In this document: piece after piece, positions 1-8,149 of the stretch
How positions within the stretch are numbered: the first letter of the stretch is position 1
Layout: every line of letters begins with the position of its first letter
NCBI GenBank assembly: GCA_016709005.1
Contig: JADJEU010000002.1
Coordinates: forward strand, 558,001-622,000
Direction: 5' to 3'
DNA from: Crocinitomicaceae bacterium
Lineage (GTDB): Bacteria; Bacteroidota; Bacteroidia; Flavobacteriales_D; Crocinitomicaceae
DNA: 64,000 nucleotides
The notes under the pieces: generated by a model
What the model was told of the DNA's origin: nothing
What the model saw: the letters and a program-made list of their open reading frames with translations, nothing else
The model's database searches: none
Translations under genes and position numbers: made by a program

Positions 1-915
1 GAGCTCACCGAAGGTCAAACTTTTGCATTTGAACCGATCGATTACACCAAAACGCCCGTCTACAAACAAATTAAAAAACATCCAGAACATTATACCTACT
101 TAGACAATGTGACAATATATCGTGTACTTTATTTAAGCGACGGCTTAAAAATAACCGGCTTAATGGCAGCTCCCAAATCTGAAGGAAAATTTCCGGTAGT
201 TTTATACAACCGCGGTGGAAACCGTGAATATGGCTCCTTACTAGTAGGCGCCGCTACAGATATTTTAGCCCCTGTAGCAGCTGAAGGTTATATTGTGCTT
301 GCTACTAATTATCGTGGTAATTCAGGGAGTGAAGGTCAGGAAGAATTTGGGGGTAGTGATGTAATGGACGTTGTTAATCTTGCAAAAACATGTTCTGTTT
401 TTTCAAAAGCTGATAATTCTAAAATTGGTTTGTTTGGGGTGAGTCGTGGCGGAATGATGAACTATCTCGTACTGCGAAAAATGAACGAATATGGCTTAAA
501 TATTAAATGTGTCATCAACATTGGCGGTATTGTCAATCTGGAAAAAACAATTGAATATCATCCAGAAATTGGAACCGTTTGTGAAGAAATTATACCAAAC
601 TACAACACTAATAAATTTGCAGAACACCAAAAACGATCTGCCATTTTTTGGGCAAATGAATTACCAGATTCTTGTCCAATTTTAATTTTGCACAGCTATG
701 ATGACGCTGCGGTTACGTATTTGCAAATTCCGTCTTTCGCAGATAGTCTGGACAAATACAACAAGCCTTATCAACTCATTTCTTACAAAGACGATAATCA
801 CGGAATCATGAAACACAAATCACACGTGCAGCAGCAACTCCATTCATGGTTGTCAACTTATTTAAAATCTGAAGAAAAATTTGCAGGTGAATCCATGCGA
901 GTTGTTGTGGATTAA
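1..915 (+). CDS. Alpha/beta hydrolase, prolyl-oligopeptidase type (5' truncated by window edge)
   Basis: The reading frame is open from base 1, so the gene begins outside the window. The GTG at 109 lies inside a continuous coding frame (preceding residues include KHPEHYTYLDN) and is not the start. About 304 residues are visible. The nucleophile elbow G-x-S-x-G is seen as GVSRGG, the acidic residue lies in HSYDDAAVT and the catalytic His in DDNHGI, the order and spacing of an S9-like alpha/beta hydrolase. The RGN and NYRGNSGS segments match the region that forms the oxyanion side in this family. The substrate cannot be told; peptidase or esterase are both possible. No signal peptide can be judged because the N-terminus is missing. 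Confidence 0.85.
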   Translation, partial: ELTEGQTFAFEPIDYTKTPVYKQIKKHPEHYTYLDNVTIYRVLYLSDGLKITGLMAAPKSEGKFPVVLYNRGGNREYGSLLVGAATDILAPVAAEGYIVLATNYRGNSGSEGQEEFGGSDVMDVVNLAKTCSVFSKADNSKIGLFGVSRGGMMNYLVLRKMNEYGLNIKCVINIGGIVNLEKTIEYHPEIGTVCEEIIPNYNTNKFAEHQKRSAIFWANELPDSCPILILHSYDDAAVTYLQIPSFADSLDKYNKPYQLISYKDDNHGIMKHKSHVQQQLHSWLSTYLKSEEKFAGESMRVVVD

Positions 916-936
916 TAAACTCTCTAATTAGTTTAT
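915..936 (+). terminator. Weak AT-rich hairpin after the hydrolase
   Basis: A 7-bp perfect inverted repeat ATAAACT/AGTTTAT with an 8-base loop overlaps the stop codon and is followed by AAAATTTTC. The stem is almost all A-T and the T run is short, so termination here is only a possibility. Confidence 0.3.
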
Positions 937-970
937 AAAATTTTCTTGCGAGCCAGGGATTTATTTTTCC

Positions 971-1012
971 CGCAGATTTGCGCAGATTCTTTTTCGCAGA
1001 TTTACGCAGATT
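971..1012. repeat. CGCAGATT short tandem repeat
   Basis: Four copies of CGCAGATT start at 971, 981, 995 and 1005 (spacing 10, 14, 10). A diverged pair of the same word is seen again at about 17426-17443. It lies in the gap between two convergent genes and codes for nothing visible. Words of this kind recur between genes in many bacterial genomes. Confidence 0.7.
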
Positions 1013-1081
1013 GGTTATGAACGTAGCTGAATCTCGATCACCAATTCCACTACCTTCAATACTATACTTCAGACAAACCTT

Positions 1082-2335
1082 TTACTTTTTCTTTGAACTT
1101 TGATTTTTGTGTTTGGATTTTTTCGCCTTGGGATGCTCCAAATCTTCTTTGATCAGTTTTTTCCAATCTTGTTCAGCCGGATCATTAAACGTAATGGTTT
1201 CAGTATATTCAGCTTTGTCAATATTTAAAACTTCAACCGGTTTTGTGATATAGGTTTCTACTTCTGCAAGTAAAGGTTTTTCTTCTTTGGAACAAAATGA
1301 AATAGCCTGACCTTTTTGTGTTCCACGGCCGGTACGACCAATTCTGTGAACATAATTTTCAGCTTTATCGGGCATATCGTAGTTGATTACAAAATCAACA
1401 TTAGGCACATCAATTCCACGCGCACTGACGTCGGTTGCAATCAAAATTTTTAGTTCGCCTTTTTTGAAATTTGATAAAACTGCTTCTCGTTCTTTCTGAT
1501 CACGATCACCGTGAATGGTATCGCTTTCAATTTGAGCGCGATCCATTGCTGCTTTCACACGTTCAGCACGCACTTTTGTACGAACAAAAACCAGCATTTT
1601 ATAGGTTGGATTTTCACGAATGAGTCGCTCTAAAAAAAAGCGTTTGTCATCCATTTCAATAAATGCCACCGCATGCGATACATTTTTTGAAACCGGATCT
1701 TTTGGTGAAATCTGAATCCGAATTGCCGATCCCTGAACTAAAGAATAGGCCAGTTTCTTAATCTTCTGATCAATGGTTGCTGAGAAAAAAAGTGTTTGTC
1801 TTTTTTTAGGGAGATACTTAATCAAATCTTCAATGTCTCCGTAAAATCCAAGTTCTAACATTCTGTCTGCTTCATCCAGAATCAGAATCTGAACATTGCC
1901 TAATTTGATATAACCCTGACTACCTAAATCAAATAAGCGACCAGGTGTGCTGACTAAAATATCAATACCATTTTCAAGCGCAGCAATTTGTTTGTCTTGC
2001 TCAACACCACCGTAAACACAGAAAGTTCTGAGTTTTGTGTTGCGACCCAATTTGTGAAACACTTCAGTAATCTGCAAGGCCAATTCACGAGTTGGAACCA
2101 TCACAACACATTTGATTCCTTCAATTTTTTTTCTGCGCAGAATTTGTAATTTATCAATTACCGGAATTGCAAACGCAGCGGTTTTTCCGGTACCTGTTTG
2201 TGCAATCGCCAAAAGATCCTCTCCATTTTGAATGTGAGGAATAGATTTAAATTGAATATCCGTTGGGCGCACAAAACCCATGTCACGCAGATTCTCTTTT
2301 AATTCGGGTGTTAACTGATAGTCATCAAAACGCAT
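1082..2335 (-). CDS. DEAD-box ATP-dependent RNA helicase
   Basis: Superfamily 2 RNA helicase that remodels RNA with ATP, probably in ribosome assembly or mRNA turnover. From the chosen start, the motifs in order are: Q motif (GFVRPTDIQ), Walker A AQTGTGKT at about 45-52, PTRELALQ, STPGR, DEAD followed by RM, SAT, then in the second RecA domain ATDVSARGID and HRIGRTGR. The C-terminus is a short lysine-rich tail (KKSKHKNQSSKKK), typical of RhlE-like proteins of this phylum. The frame stays open 11 codons upstream, but ATG 2335 gives the normal RhlE-like N-terminus MRFDDYQL and lies 4 bases after a TAnnTTTG box, so an upstream start would fall inside the promoter. It is a single gene facing away from 2747. 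Confidence 0.93.
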   Translation of the reverse strand: MRFDDYQLTPELKENLRDMGFVRPTDIQFKSIPHIQNGEDLLAIAQTGTGKTAAFAIPVIDKLQILRRKKIEGIKCVVMVPTRELALQITEVFHKLGRNTKLRTFCVYGGVEQDKQIAALENGIDILVSTPGRLFDLGSQGYIKLGNVQILILDEADRMLELGFYGDIEDLIKYLPKKRQTLFFSATIDQKIKKLAYSLVQGSAIRIQISPKDPVSKNVSHAVAFIEMDDKRFFLERLIRENPTYKMLVFVRTKVRAERVKAAMDRAQIESDTIHGDRDQKEREAVLSNFKKGELKILIATDVSARGIDVPNVDFVINYDMPDKAENYVHRIGRTGRGTQKGQAISFCSKEEKPLLAEVETYITKPVEVLNIDKAEYTETITFNDPAEQDWKKLIKEDLEHPKAKKSKHKNQSSKKK

Positions 2336-2339
2336 GCTG

Positions 2340-2347
2340 CAAAGATA
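2340..2347 (-). promoter_or_regulatory. TATCTTTG -7 box of the helicase gene
   Basis: The minus strand reads TATCTTTG ending 4 bases before ATG 2335. With the usual start of transcription 5-8 bases after this box in Bacteroidota, the mRNA would begin at or about the start codon. Confidence 0.5.
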
Positions 2348-2424
2348 AGCCGATTTTAGTTTGTGCATTCATAGCTTTAATGATATCACCACATTGACTT
2401 AACAATTAGCGAATATCTCACCAC

Positions 2425-2577
2425 TACATTTGTCTTGATCAAAATAAGAACTCGTCCTTCCTTTTGATCTTTTCAGCTCAGGCCAACTGCAAACGAGCGG
2501 TGATCCACGGCCAAATTTTATTCATGGTATGAAATGCTCCGGTCTTGGTCTCTCGCTTCCGGAGCATTTTTGTTTTT
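2425..2577 (+). ncRNA. Candidate structured small RNA with own promoter and terminator
   Basis: Between the divergent helicase and 2747 genes a TACATTTG box (2425-2432) is followed by a perfect 8-bp hairpin GATCAAAA/TTTTGATC (2437-2444 with 2462-2469). Then comes a middle part with GCTC/GAGC and GGCC/GGCC pairings, and a strong plus-strand terminator at 2532-2577. No start codon with a sensible reading frame lies between promoter and terminator, so the unit looks like an RNA of about 135-140 bases. It does not show the conserved SRP RNA apical loop and I do not recognise its family. Confidence 0.45.
2532..2577 (+). terminator. Intrinsic terminator of the candidate small RNA
   Basis: Perfect 11-bp stem AAATGCTCCGG/CCGGAGCATTT (2532-2542 with 2559-2569), 16-base loop, then a T-rich tail TTTTTGTTTTTT. 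The T run is only on the plus-strand side, so it stops plus-strand transcription, although no protein gene on that strand precedes it. Confidence 0.8.
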
Positions 2578-2733
2578 TGCGCGTTTCCTTTTTCGATAAT
2601 TTGGTAAATAAAAACCAACGACGCAGTGCGGTGGGTTTTGCTGGTTTTTTTTGTTAATGGCATTTTTGTTCATTGATGCTGCCGTTGGGAAGGAGACGTC
2701 GCAGTGCAACTTCTCTACGTGGGTTATATTGAC

Positions 2734-2741
2734 TATTTTTG
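2734..2741 (+). promoter_or_regulatory. TATTTTTG -7 box upstream of 2747
   Basis: TAnnTTTG match ending 5 bases before ATG 2747; no TTG at a good -33 distance. It supports 2747 rather than the upstream 2651 ATG as start. Confidence 0.45.
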
Positions 2742-2746
2742 GGGAT

Positions 2747-3832
2747 ATGGGCGACCTTTTGGATTACATTGTTTCGGAAACCTGGCTGATGACGACAGTT
2801 TTTATTGTTGTCTGTTTTATTCCGACAATCGTTATTATTTATCGGCCGTTTAAAAATTTAATTCTTGCGCGCATCACACAAATTACCGTTGCCGGTGGTG
2901 CCTTTGCATTTCTCATGTATTTAGCGATTGGGCCTGACGGATATGCTTTACAATACATTGGTGGCCTTACAAATGGAAAAGAAATTTGCCTGATTGAAAT
3001 GCACTATCAGGGAGATGGTGACGCAGGTTATTATGAAGTTTATAGACTTTATGTTTTGGATCTCCAAACAGGAGAACGAGTGTCACGAACCTCTGTTGAG
3101 TCACAAGAACTGCTTTGTGTCACAGCAAATACGGCTATCTTTTTTGAACGAACAAGCGCAGTGGCTTATGATTTAAAGTCTGGTGAAAAGGTAAAGGAAT
3201 GGTCCAAGGAAAAAGGATTTGAAAATTTTCCTGAATTGCAATCCGGCATTTCTGATCTGAACAGACAAACAGCTTCATACCAATTTAAAAACGAGGCCTG
3301 GCTGACAATCACAGCAAAAAACGGCCATCAATATTGCTACAATCTCTTAACAGATGAATTGCTTGAAATAAACTACCCGCCGAATGCTTCAGAAGGTAGA
3401 TTTGTATTTAACGATTATGAGGTTTCACTTCAATCAACCCATCAATCGAAAGAATGGTATTTTGATTTTCACGAAAAAACCGGTGAGGTAAAACAACTTG
3501 TTTATCACACAAAAAATAATACCGAAAAAATTCTGGAAGGTGAATATCTGAATCCAAAAATGGTTGCTGTCTATCCTGATCATAGACTCTTCATTATTCA
3601 ACATTTCACGACGGTTGAGAATACATCAGCCATTTTCACAGCGGTGACTTTTGAGCAACAAATAAAATGGAGAACTACCCAATCAGATTTACAAGCGTCA
3701 GACCATTTTAGCGATCAACCGTTGCCCGGAATTTCATTTCCTATAAACAATCAGTTCATCACAACCTTTGGTGGTTTAGTTGTCTTGTTAAACGCCGAAG
3801 ATGGAAGTATTGTCTGGAAATCTGTTCAGTAA
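2747..3832 (+). CDS. Membrane-anchored protein with beta-propeller-like outer domain, unknown function
   Basis: About 361 residues from ATG 2747. Two hydrophobic segments lie near the N-terminus (TTVFIVVCFIPTIVIIY and ITVAGGAFAFLMYLAI), followed by a soluble domain of about 280 residues. That domain has blade-like stretches (YRLYVLDLQTGERVS, SAVAYDLKSGEKV, GGLVVLLNAEDGSIVWKS). The last one resembles a PQQ/quinoprotein blade repeat, so an incomplete propeller is likely. An upstream ATG at 2651 is in frame but its extension has no signal features and runs through the promoter. No enzymatic motif is visible and I do not recognise the family. Its end is 7 bases from the convergent protease gene. 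Confidence 0.7.
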   Translation: MGDLLDYIVSETWLMTTVFIVVCFIPTIVIIYRPFKNLILARITQITVAGGAFAFLMYLAIGPDGYALQYIGGLTNGKEICLIEMHYQGDGDAGYYEVYRLYVLDLQTGERVSRTSVESQELLCVTANTAIFFERTSAVAYDLKSGEKVKEWSKEKGFENFPELQSGISDLNRQTASYQFKNEAWLTITAKNGHQYCYNLLTDELLEINYPPNASEGRFVFNDYEVSLQSTHQSKEWYFDFHEKTGEVKQLVYHTKNNTEKILEGEYLNPKMVAVYPDHRLFIIQHFTTVENTSAIFTAVTFEQQIKWRTTQSDLQASDHFSDQPLPGISFPINNQFITTFGGLVVLLNAEDGSIVWKSVQ

Positions 3833-3839
3833 TTTTAGT

Positions 3840-5123
3840 TTAAAGAACAATCAATTTTTTTACTTCACTCCTGTTTTCTGATTGGAATGAAATGAAATAA
3901 ATTCCTGCGGTCAAACCTTCAACTGAGAGCTCGTCATTGCCTGAAAGCAACATTGTCTGAACAAGTTGTCCGGTTTCGGTTACAATTGAAATTTGAATAC
4001 TTGCAGACACAAAATTTGCGATCATCACCTTTCCATTTGCAGGATTTGGATAAACTGAAAAAAGAGTGTGATTTTCTTCTTCCATTCCTAACGCCGGATT
4101 TCCATCAATTAAATCGAAGCGATAGACCTCTATTATATTGCGCATCATATCCACCTGGCCTTGTGTGAATGAATTCTGACAAGATTCTGCCGAATAATCC
4201 ATGTAGTTTTCAACCATGTCTGGCAAATCACCAAGTACACCAATATTGTCAACGCAGGTATTGCTGCTGAAATTGCAATCCTGGCTTGATTCTGCAGCTG
4301 CGTTGGGGGTGTCATCAATTCCGTCTTCAGCGGTGCAATCACCATCACCCCAAATGTGACGAAGGCCAAGGTAGTGTCCGATTTCATGTGTTGCAGTTCT
4401 TCCAAGAACATCTATTGCACCAGTTCCAAGATCCAATGGATTTGGATTGTTGCTTCCAAAAGCTTCGTATTGGATCACAACACCATCACTGAGTCCATCT
4501 GTTGAACCAGCCGGCCAATGCGGCAAATCAGCGGGAGGTGTAGCATATCCAAGTACAAACGGAGATCCAAATAAAGACATATCACAAACCCAAATATTTA
4601 AATAACGCGTCTGATCCCAAGGGTCAATTCCACCACTGCTCGTTGATTTCACACCATCAGCAGGAAAAGTACCAGAACCAAAAAAAGAAGTTTCCGTCGT
4701 AAATGTTCGCGTTATTCCTGTTGTTGGATTTCCAGATGGATCAAACATGGCTAACTGAAACTCAATGTAGGTATCCCCCACAATTGTGTTAAATGTATCG
4801 CGTGTATTCGTCGTATCTGCATTGAGTCTTCTGTAATCCTCATTTAATCGTTGAATCTGATTAAACACAACTGAATCATCCAGATTTTCTTCAGGTGTAT
4901 TGTACACAATATGCACGACCACCGGAATAGTATAAACAGTTGAACGATCTTGACTTTGATGTTGTTTTGCTCGTGAAAAAGCATCGTTCACACTTTGCAT
5001 ATATCCGGGATGTGCTGCATCGTATTCCATCATGCTGCTATGTGTTGCGCAATGATGCTGCTGTTGTGAAAAAGCCAAAGCAGTTGATAAAACAAAACTG
5101 AAACCAAGAGTCAAATTTTTCAT
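3840..5123 (-). CDS. Secreted M43-family zinc metalloprotease with T9SS type A sorting domain
   Basis: A Sec signal peptide (residues 1-19, ending AFSQ) leads into a metzincin domain. The zinc motif HEIGHYLGLRH has His246, Glu247, His250 and His256, and the Met-turn is ENYMDYS near residue 308. This is the pappalysin/ulilysin family (M43), which usually cleaves exposed peptide bonds and often needs calcium. The last about 80 residues are a T9SS type A sorting domain (VYPNPANGKV, then AGIYFISF and KKLIVL), so the protein is expected to cross the outer membrane by type IX secretion and have this domain removed. Cys pairs around the active site are consistent with an outside location. It ends next to the 2747 gene, tail to tail. 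Confidence 0.93.
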   Translation of the reverse strand: MKNLTLGFSFVLSTALAFSQQQHHCATHSSMMEYDAAHPGYMQSVNDAFSRAKQHQSQDRSTVYTIPVVVHIVYNTPEENLDDSVVFNQIQRLNEDYRRLNADTTNTRDTFNTIVGDTYIEFQLAMFDPSGNPTTGITRTFTTETSFFGSGTFPADGVKSTSSGGIDPWDQTRYLNIWVCDMSLFGSPFVLGYATPPADLPHWPAGSTDGLSDGVVIQYEAFGSNNPNPLDLGTGAIDVLGRTATHEIGHYLGLRHIWGDGDCTAEDGIDDTPNAAAESSQDCNFSSNTCVDNIGVLGDLPDMVENYMDYSAESCQNSFTQGQVDMMRNIIEVYRFDLIDGNPALGMEEENHTLFSVYPNPANGKVMIANFVSASIQISIVTETGQLVQTMLLSGNDELSVEGLTAGIYFISFQSENRSEVKKLIVL

Positions 5124-5240
5124 GAGTCATTTTTTTGAGAATTCTAATGTACAGAATTTGCCGGCAAATAAGTATTACCGTTCATCAATAATCTGGTCAG
5201 GCCAACTAAAATCAAGCACTTCGATATCTGCTAATCCTCC

Positions 5241-5248
5241 TATCTTTG
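5241..5248 (+). promoter_or_regulatory. TATCTTTG -7 box upstream of the glycosyltransferase
   Basis: TAnnTTTG match ending 17 bases before ATG 5266. No clear TTG is seen at -33. Confidence 0.45.
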
Positions 5249-5265
5249 TTGGAATTATTAACCCA

Positions 5266-6717
5266 ATGAATGAACTAATCCTAAAAACATGTCTCGTTTT
5301 TTCCATCTGTTTATTCACCTGGATGAGCTGGAAATGCGCAATTAAATATCGTGTTGCGCTTGCTTCCATTTTGATTTTGGGTTTGGTTTTGCGCGTATAC
5401 GTGAGCAGCAATTCACAACTGCACCAATGGGATGAACGGTACCATGCACTGGTGGCAAAAAATCTGGCAGAAAATTCCGTTGAAACCAACACTCTACGCT
5501 CATCCAGTTTTACCTTACGAAAAAAATAATTGGGTGGCCAATCACATCTGGCTTGCAAAACCACCCGTTGCACTTTGGGGAATGGCAGCGTCCATCAAAA
5601 TTTTTGGGCCAACCGAATGGGCTGTGCGATTGCCCTCTTTAATTTATGGCTTGCTTGCAATTGTGCTCACTTATTTAATTGGTTCAATCCTTTTTGATTC
5701 CAAAACCGGAATTTTAGCTGCGTGGTTACACGCTATTCATGGCGTATTGATTCAGTTGGGCGCAGGAATGATTTCAAGTGATCATGTTGAAACAGCACAT
5801 GTTTTTTATGTCGAGCTTTCTGTTTTTCTTATGGTATTTTTCTACTTCAAAAAAGAAGCGCATTGGATTTTACTATTAGCGGGCGCAGCAGGCGGACTTG
5901 CATTTCTTTCCAAATGGCATCCGGCATTTATTGTTTTTGCATTGTGTTTTATTCTTGCTGCGCTTTCAAAAAAATATTCACTCAAGCAAATTATTGTTCA
6001 AGGTTTAATTTTTACTGGTGGATTTTTAATACTTATTATTCCATGGATTAGTTATATGCTTTATGAATTTCCAGAAGAGGCAAGTCACGTTTTTGGCAAA
6101 CTCTCACAAGCCTATATTGTTGCGGCAGAAGATCACTCAGCTTCACCTTTCTATTATGTTTTGGAATTGCTTTACTTATATGGTGAAGCCGTGTTTCTAA
6201 TTTTGATTTTAGCCTTGGTTTGGTGCTTTAGAAATAATTCGAGATTACAATTTTTGTTGCTACTTGTTTGGGCCTTACTACCTGCACTTGCTTTTTCATT
6301 TGCAGAGACCAAACGTTTCACGTATTTGCTGATTTCTGCACCGGCATTTTTTATTTTAACGGCACAGGTCTGGCTGACATTAAAAGAGAAATGGCAACCT
6401 AAAAAGTTGACTTTTTTAAAGCCACTATTACTTATTGCCCTTGTAGTCTTACCCTTGCGTTTATTAGTTGAGCGAATGCGGTTTTTTGAAAAGCAGAAGG
6501 AGCCAACGGCATTCTACCAAAACATCAATGCTTACAACAACAACTAAATTCAAATGATTTGGTTTTTGGTTTGGAAGAGCATATTGAATTGATGTTTTAT
6601 ACAGATGTCTTTGCAGCGTATCGAGATGTTCCGGCAGATTCTGTTTTAAAGGATTTTGAAGCAGATGGTTTTGATGTTTATTTGATGCGGGACTATGAGT
6701 TGCAAGCCTATGAATGA
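5266..6717 (+). pseudogene. Membrane glycosyltransferase of the ArnT/PMT (GT39-like) type, broken by two frameshifts
   Basis: Joined over its frames this is a normal-size polytopic glycosyltransferase of about 483 residues. It has a first membrane helix, the outer acidic motif WDERYHALVAKNLAEN, the PLKPTLY-PVLPYEKNNW-AKPPVALW loop, many helices, and a soluble C-terminal tail (HIELMFYTD, AYRDVP, DVYLM). Frame 1 is coding from 5266 to about 5475. An extra base in AAAATTCC (5471-5478) moves coding to frame 2 up to the TAA at 6545. The tail then continues in frame 1 from about 6541 to TGA 6715-6717, as if one base were lost in the CAA run at 6535-6543. The middle part shows no stop codons, so the damage is recent or an error in the sequence. 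Confidence 0.8.
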
Positions 6718-6753
6718 AAAAGCTTCATAAGTGAGATACTGAAACAAAAAATA

Positions 6754-6862
6754 AATATCGAATATCGATCAATGAATAACGAACACCGATTGTAATAAAT
6801 TAGGAATAGAGAAAGAATTAAACACTTCATCATTCGCTAATCGGTGTTCAGTATTCGATATT
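6754..6862. repeat. Inverted repeat with ATATCGAATA / GAACACCGATT words
   Basis: The left arm (about 6754-6791) carries ATATCGAATA and GAACACCGATT. The right arm (about 6826-6862) carries the same words in inverse orientation (AATCGGTGTTC, TATTCGATAT), with about 35 bases between. It fills the gap between two convergent genes, where it could end transcription or be a remnant mobile repeat. Confidence 0.75.
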
Positions 6863-6913
6863 AAATCTGATGTGTCAAACAAAACACAATCTCCCGCATG
6901 TCAGCTAATCATA

Positions 6914-7891
6914 TTAACAAGGACACTCATCCGTTGACCATGTTATAGCTCGTTTTTGAGTAAAGCCTTTGTGGGTGATTTCATAAACAAACGCATCGGC
7001 AAAATCAGTGAAAAAAAGTTCTGGATATTTATCGCCATCAATGTCAATCAAATCTTTAAAAAAATGTGGGATCTCGCCTTCAGCTTCCTGAACCCAATTG
7101 TCGCGCGTGACGTGGTAGAGGACTGAATAGCCCGTTTCATACGAACTGCAATTGCCCAAATAAATAGCTTGCACAAATACATACTTTTCATTTTCACGAT
7201 AGTCAAAAACGTGTACATTATACTCATCAAAATTTGCATCGGGATTTTCTTGCTGCAATCTTGATTTAACCTGTTGCACTTCATTCAGTGAATCAAAATG
7301 CGCCAGCGCGATTTGAGAAATTTCAGCGTCTTCAATTTGCGCGTAGAGATAAGGATTCATGCGTTTATTGGAAGTTGCAAATGCTGCATAGATTTGAGTA
7401 GTATCTGATAAATTAAGCCTGATTGCAACATATGGTTTTTCATAAGCCATATCTTTCACCAACACAATTTTTTTAATGGTGGGTTGACGTTTGATGCGTT
7501 TAACATCATAGATTGAAATGGTGCGGCCAATAAACTTTTTATACTTGCTGAAATAAGGATGATCTGTCAGGTCGAACACAGTAGTAGCGTTTGAAATAGT
7601 GCCAGCCTCATCTGGAATAACCGGCAATGAGGCAATCTCCTCTTCGTTCAGTTCAGCAAACTCCAAAAAAACAAATTGACCGTGAGACATTAACTCCAGC
7701 TTCACTTCGTAATCTTTTTGGCGATAACGTGCAATTTTAGTTTCCTTGTCAATACGCTGTGCCACTGCAGGTAAATGAAAACGATTGGATGTTGGACCTA
7801 AATCAAATTCTGCCAGAGGTTCAGGTTTATAATTTAATTGACAGGATGTCAAAACCAAACTAATTGAGATAAGGAAGATGAAATAGTTCAT
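6914..7891 (-). CDS. Lipoprotein of unknown function with a Ca-binding-like DxDGD segment
   Basis: About 325 residues from ATG 7891, chosen because it gives a clean lipoprotein signal (MNYFIFLISISLVLTSC, lipobox LTSC). The in-frame extension upstream is basic and not signal-like. The mature part has no recognised enzyme motif. Near the C-terminus DLIDIDGDKYPELFFTDF looks like a single FG-GAP/VCBS-type calcium loop, and the protein ends with a Cys pair (DECPC). Probably anchored in the periplasm or on the outer membrane. Family unknown to me. Confidence 0.75.
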   Translation of the reverse strand: MNYFIFLISISLVLTSCQLNYKPEPLAEFDLGPTSNRFHLPAVAQRIDKETKIARYRQKDYEVKLELMSHGQFVFLEFAELNEEEIASLPVIPDEAGTISNATTVFDLTDHPYFSKYKKFIGRTISIYDVKRIKRQPTIKKIVLVKDMAYEKPYVAIRLNLSDTTQIYAAFATSNKRMNPYLYAQIEDAEISQIALAHFDSLNEVQQVKSRLQQENPDANFDEYNVHVFDYRENEKYVFVQAIYLGNCSSYETGYSVLYHVTRDNWVQEAEGEIPHFFKDLIDIDGDKYPELFFTDFADAFVYEITHKGFTQKRAITWSTDECPC

Positions 7892-7995
7892 GCCACAAAG
7901 TTTGATTCGAAGGTGCATAATTTTTTGCAACCGCTTGATGAAATGAAGTACTGATTCATGAACTGGTTTATTATTTGCGAAATTGAACCAATTAT

Positions 7996-8097
7996 CTGCC
8001 AGGGATAGTAGCGGCAGCTTTTGGGTGTAGCGCAGCGCAGCCCAAAACTACAGCGGATAGCCCGGCGACAAATACAGCGCAGCGGAGTTTGGCGGGC
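7996..8097. repeat. GC-rich structured intergenic element with three hairpins
   Basis: Three successive inverted repeats are seen: CTGCC/GGCAG (7996-8000 with 8013-8017), TTTTGGG/CCCAAAA (8019-8025 with 8041-8047) and GCCCG/CGGGC (8060-8064 with 8093-8097), joined by AGCGCAGCG-type words. The composition is clearly richer in G+C than the surroundings. From memory, similar GGGATAG-AGCGG-GCCCG elements recur between genes in Flavobacteriia; here only one copy is present. Confidence 0.65.
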
Positions 8098-8137
8098 AGC
8101 CTGAAAAATAACCGTAAACAATTTATCAAAATCAATG

Positions 8138-8145
8138 TACCTTTA
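8138..8145 (+). promoter_or_regulatory. TACCTTTA, near-consensus -7 box before uvrC
   Basis: One base off TAnnTTTG and only 4 bases from ATG 8150. It lies over the alternative ATG 8135, which argues against that start. Confidence 0.35.
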
Positions 8146-8149
8146 CTGC

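Noticed and set aside
109..111. GTG as start of the first hydrolase gene
   Set aside because: The same frame is open to base 1 and the residues before it fit the family, so the gene is cut by the window edge.
2437..2577. SRP (4.5S) RNA
   Set aside because: CTCAGGCC recalls the SRP core, but the matching tetraloop and AGCAG side are missing.
5466..5480. Programmed ribosomal frameshift in the glycosyltransferase
   Set aside because: A second shift near the end would also be needed, and no slippery heptamer with downstream structure is evident; mutation or sequence error is simpler.
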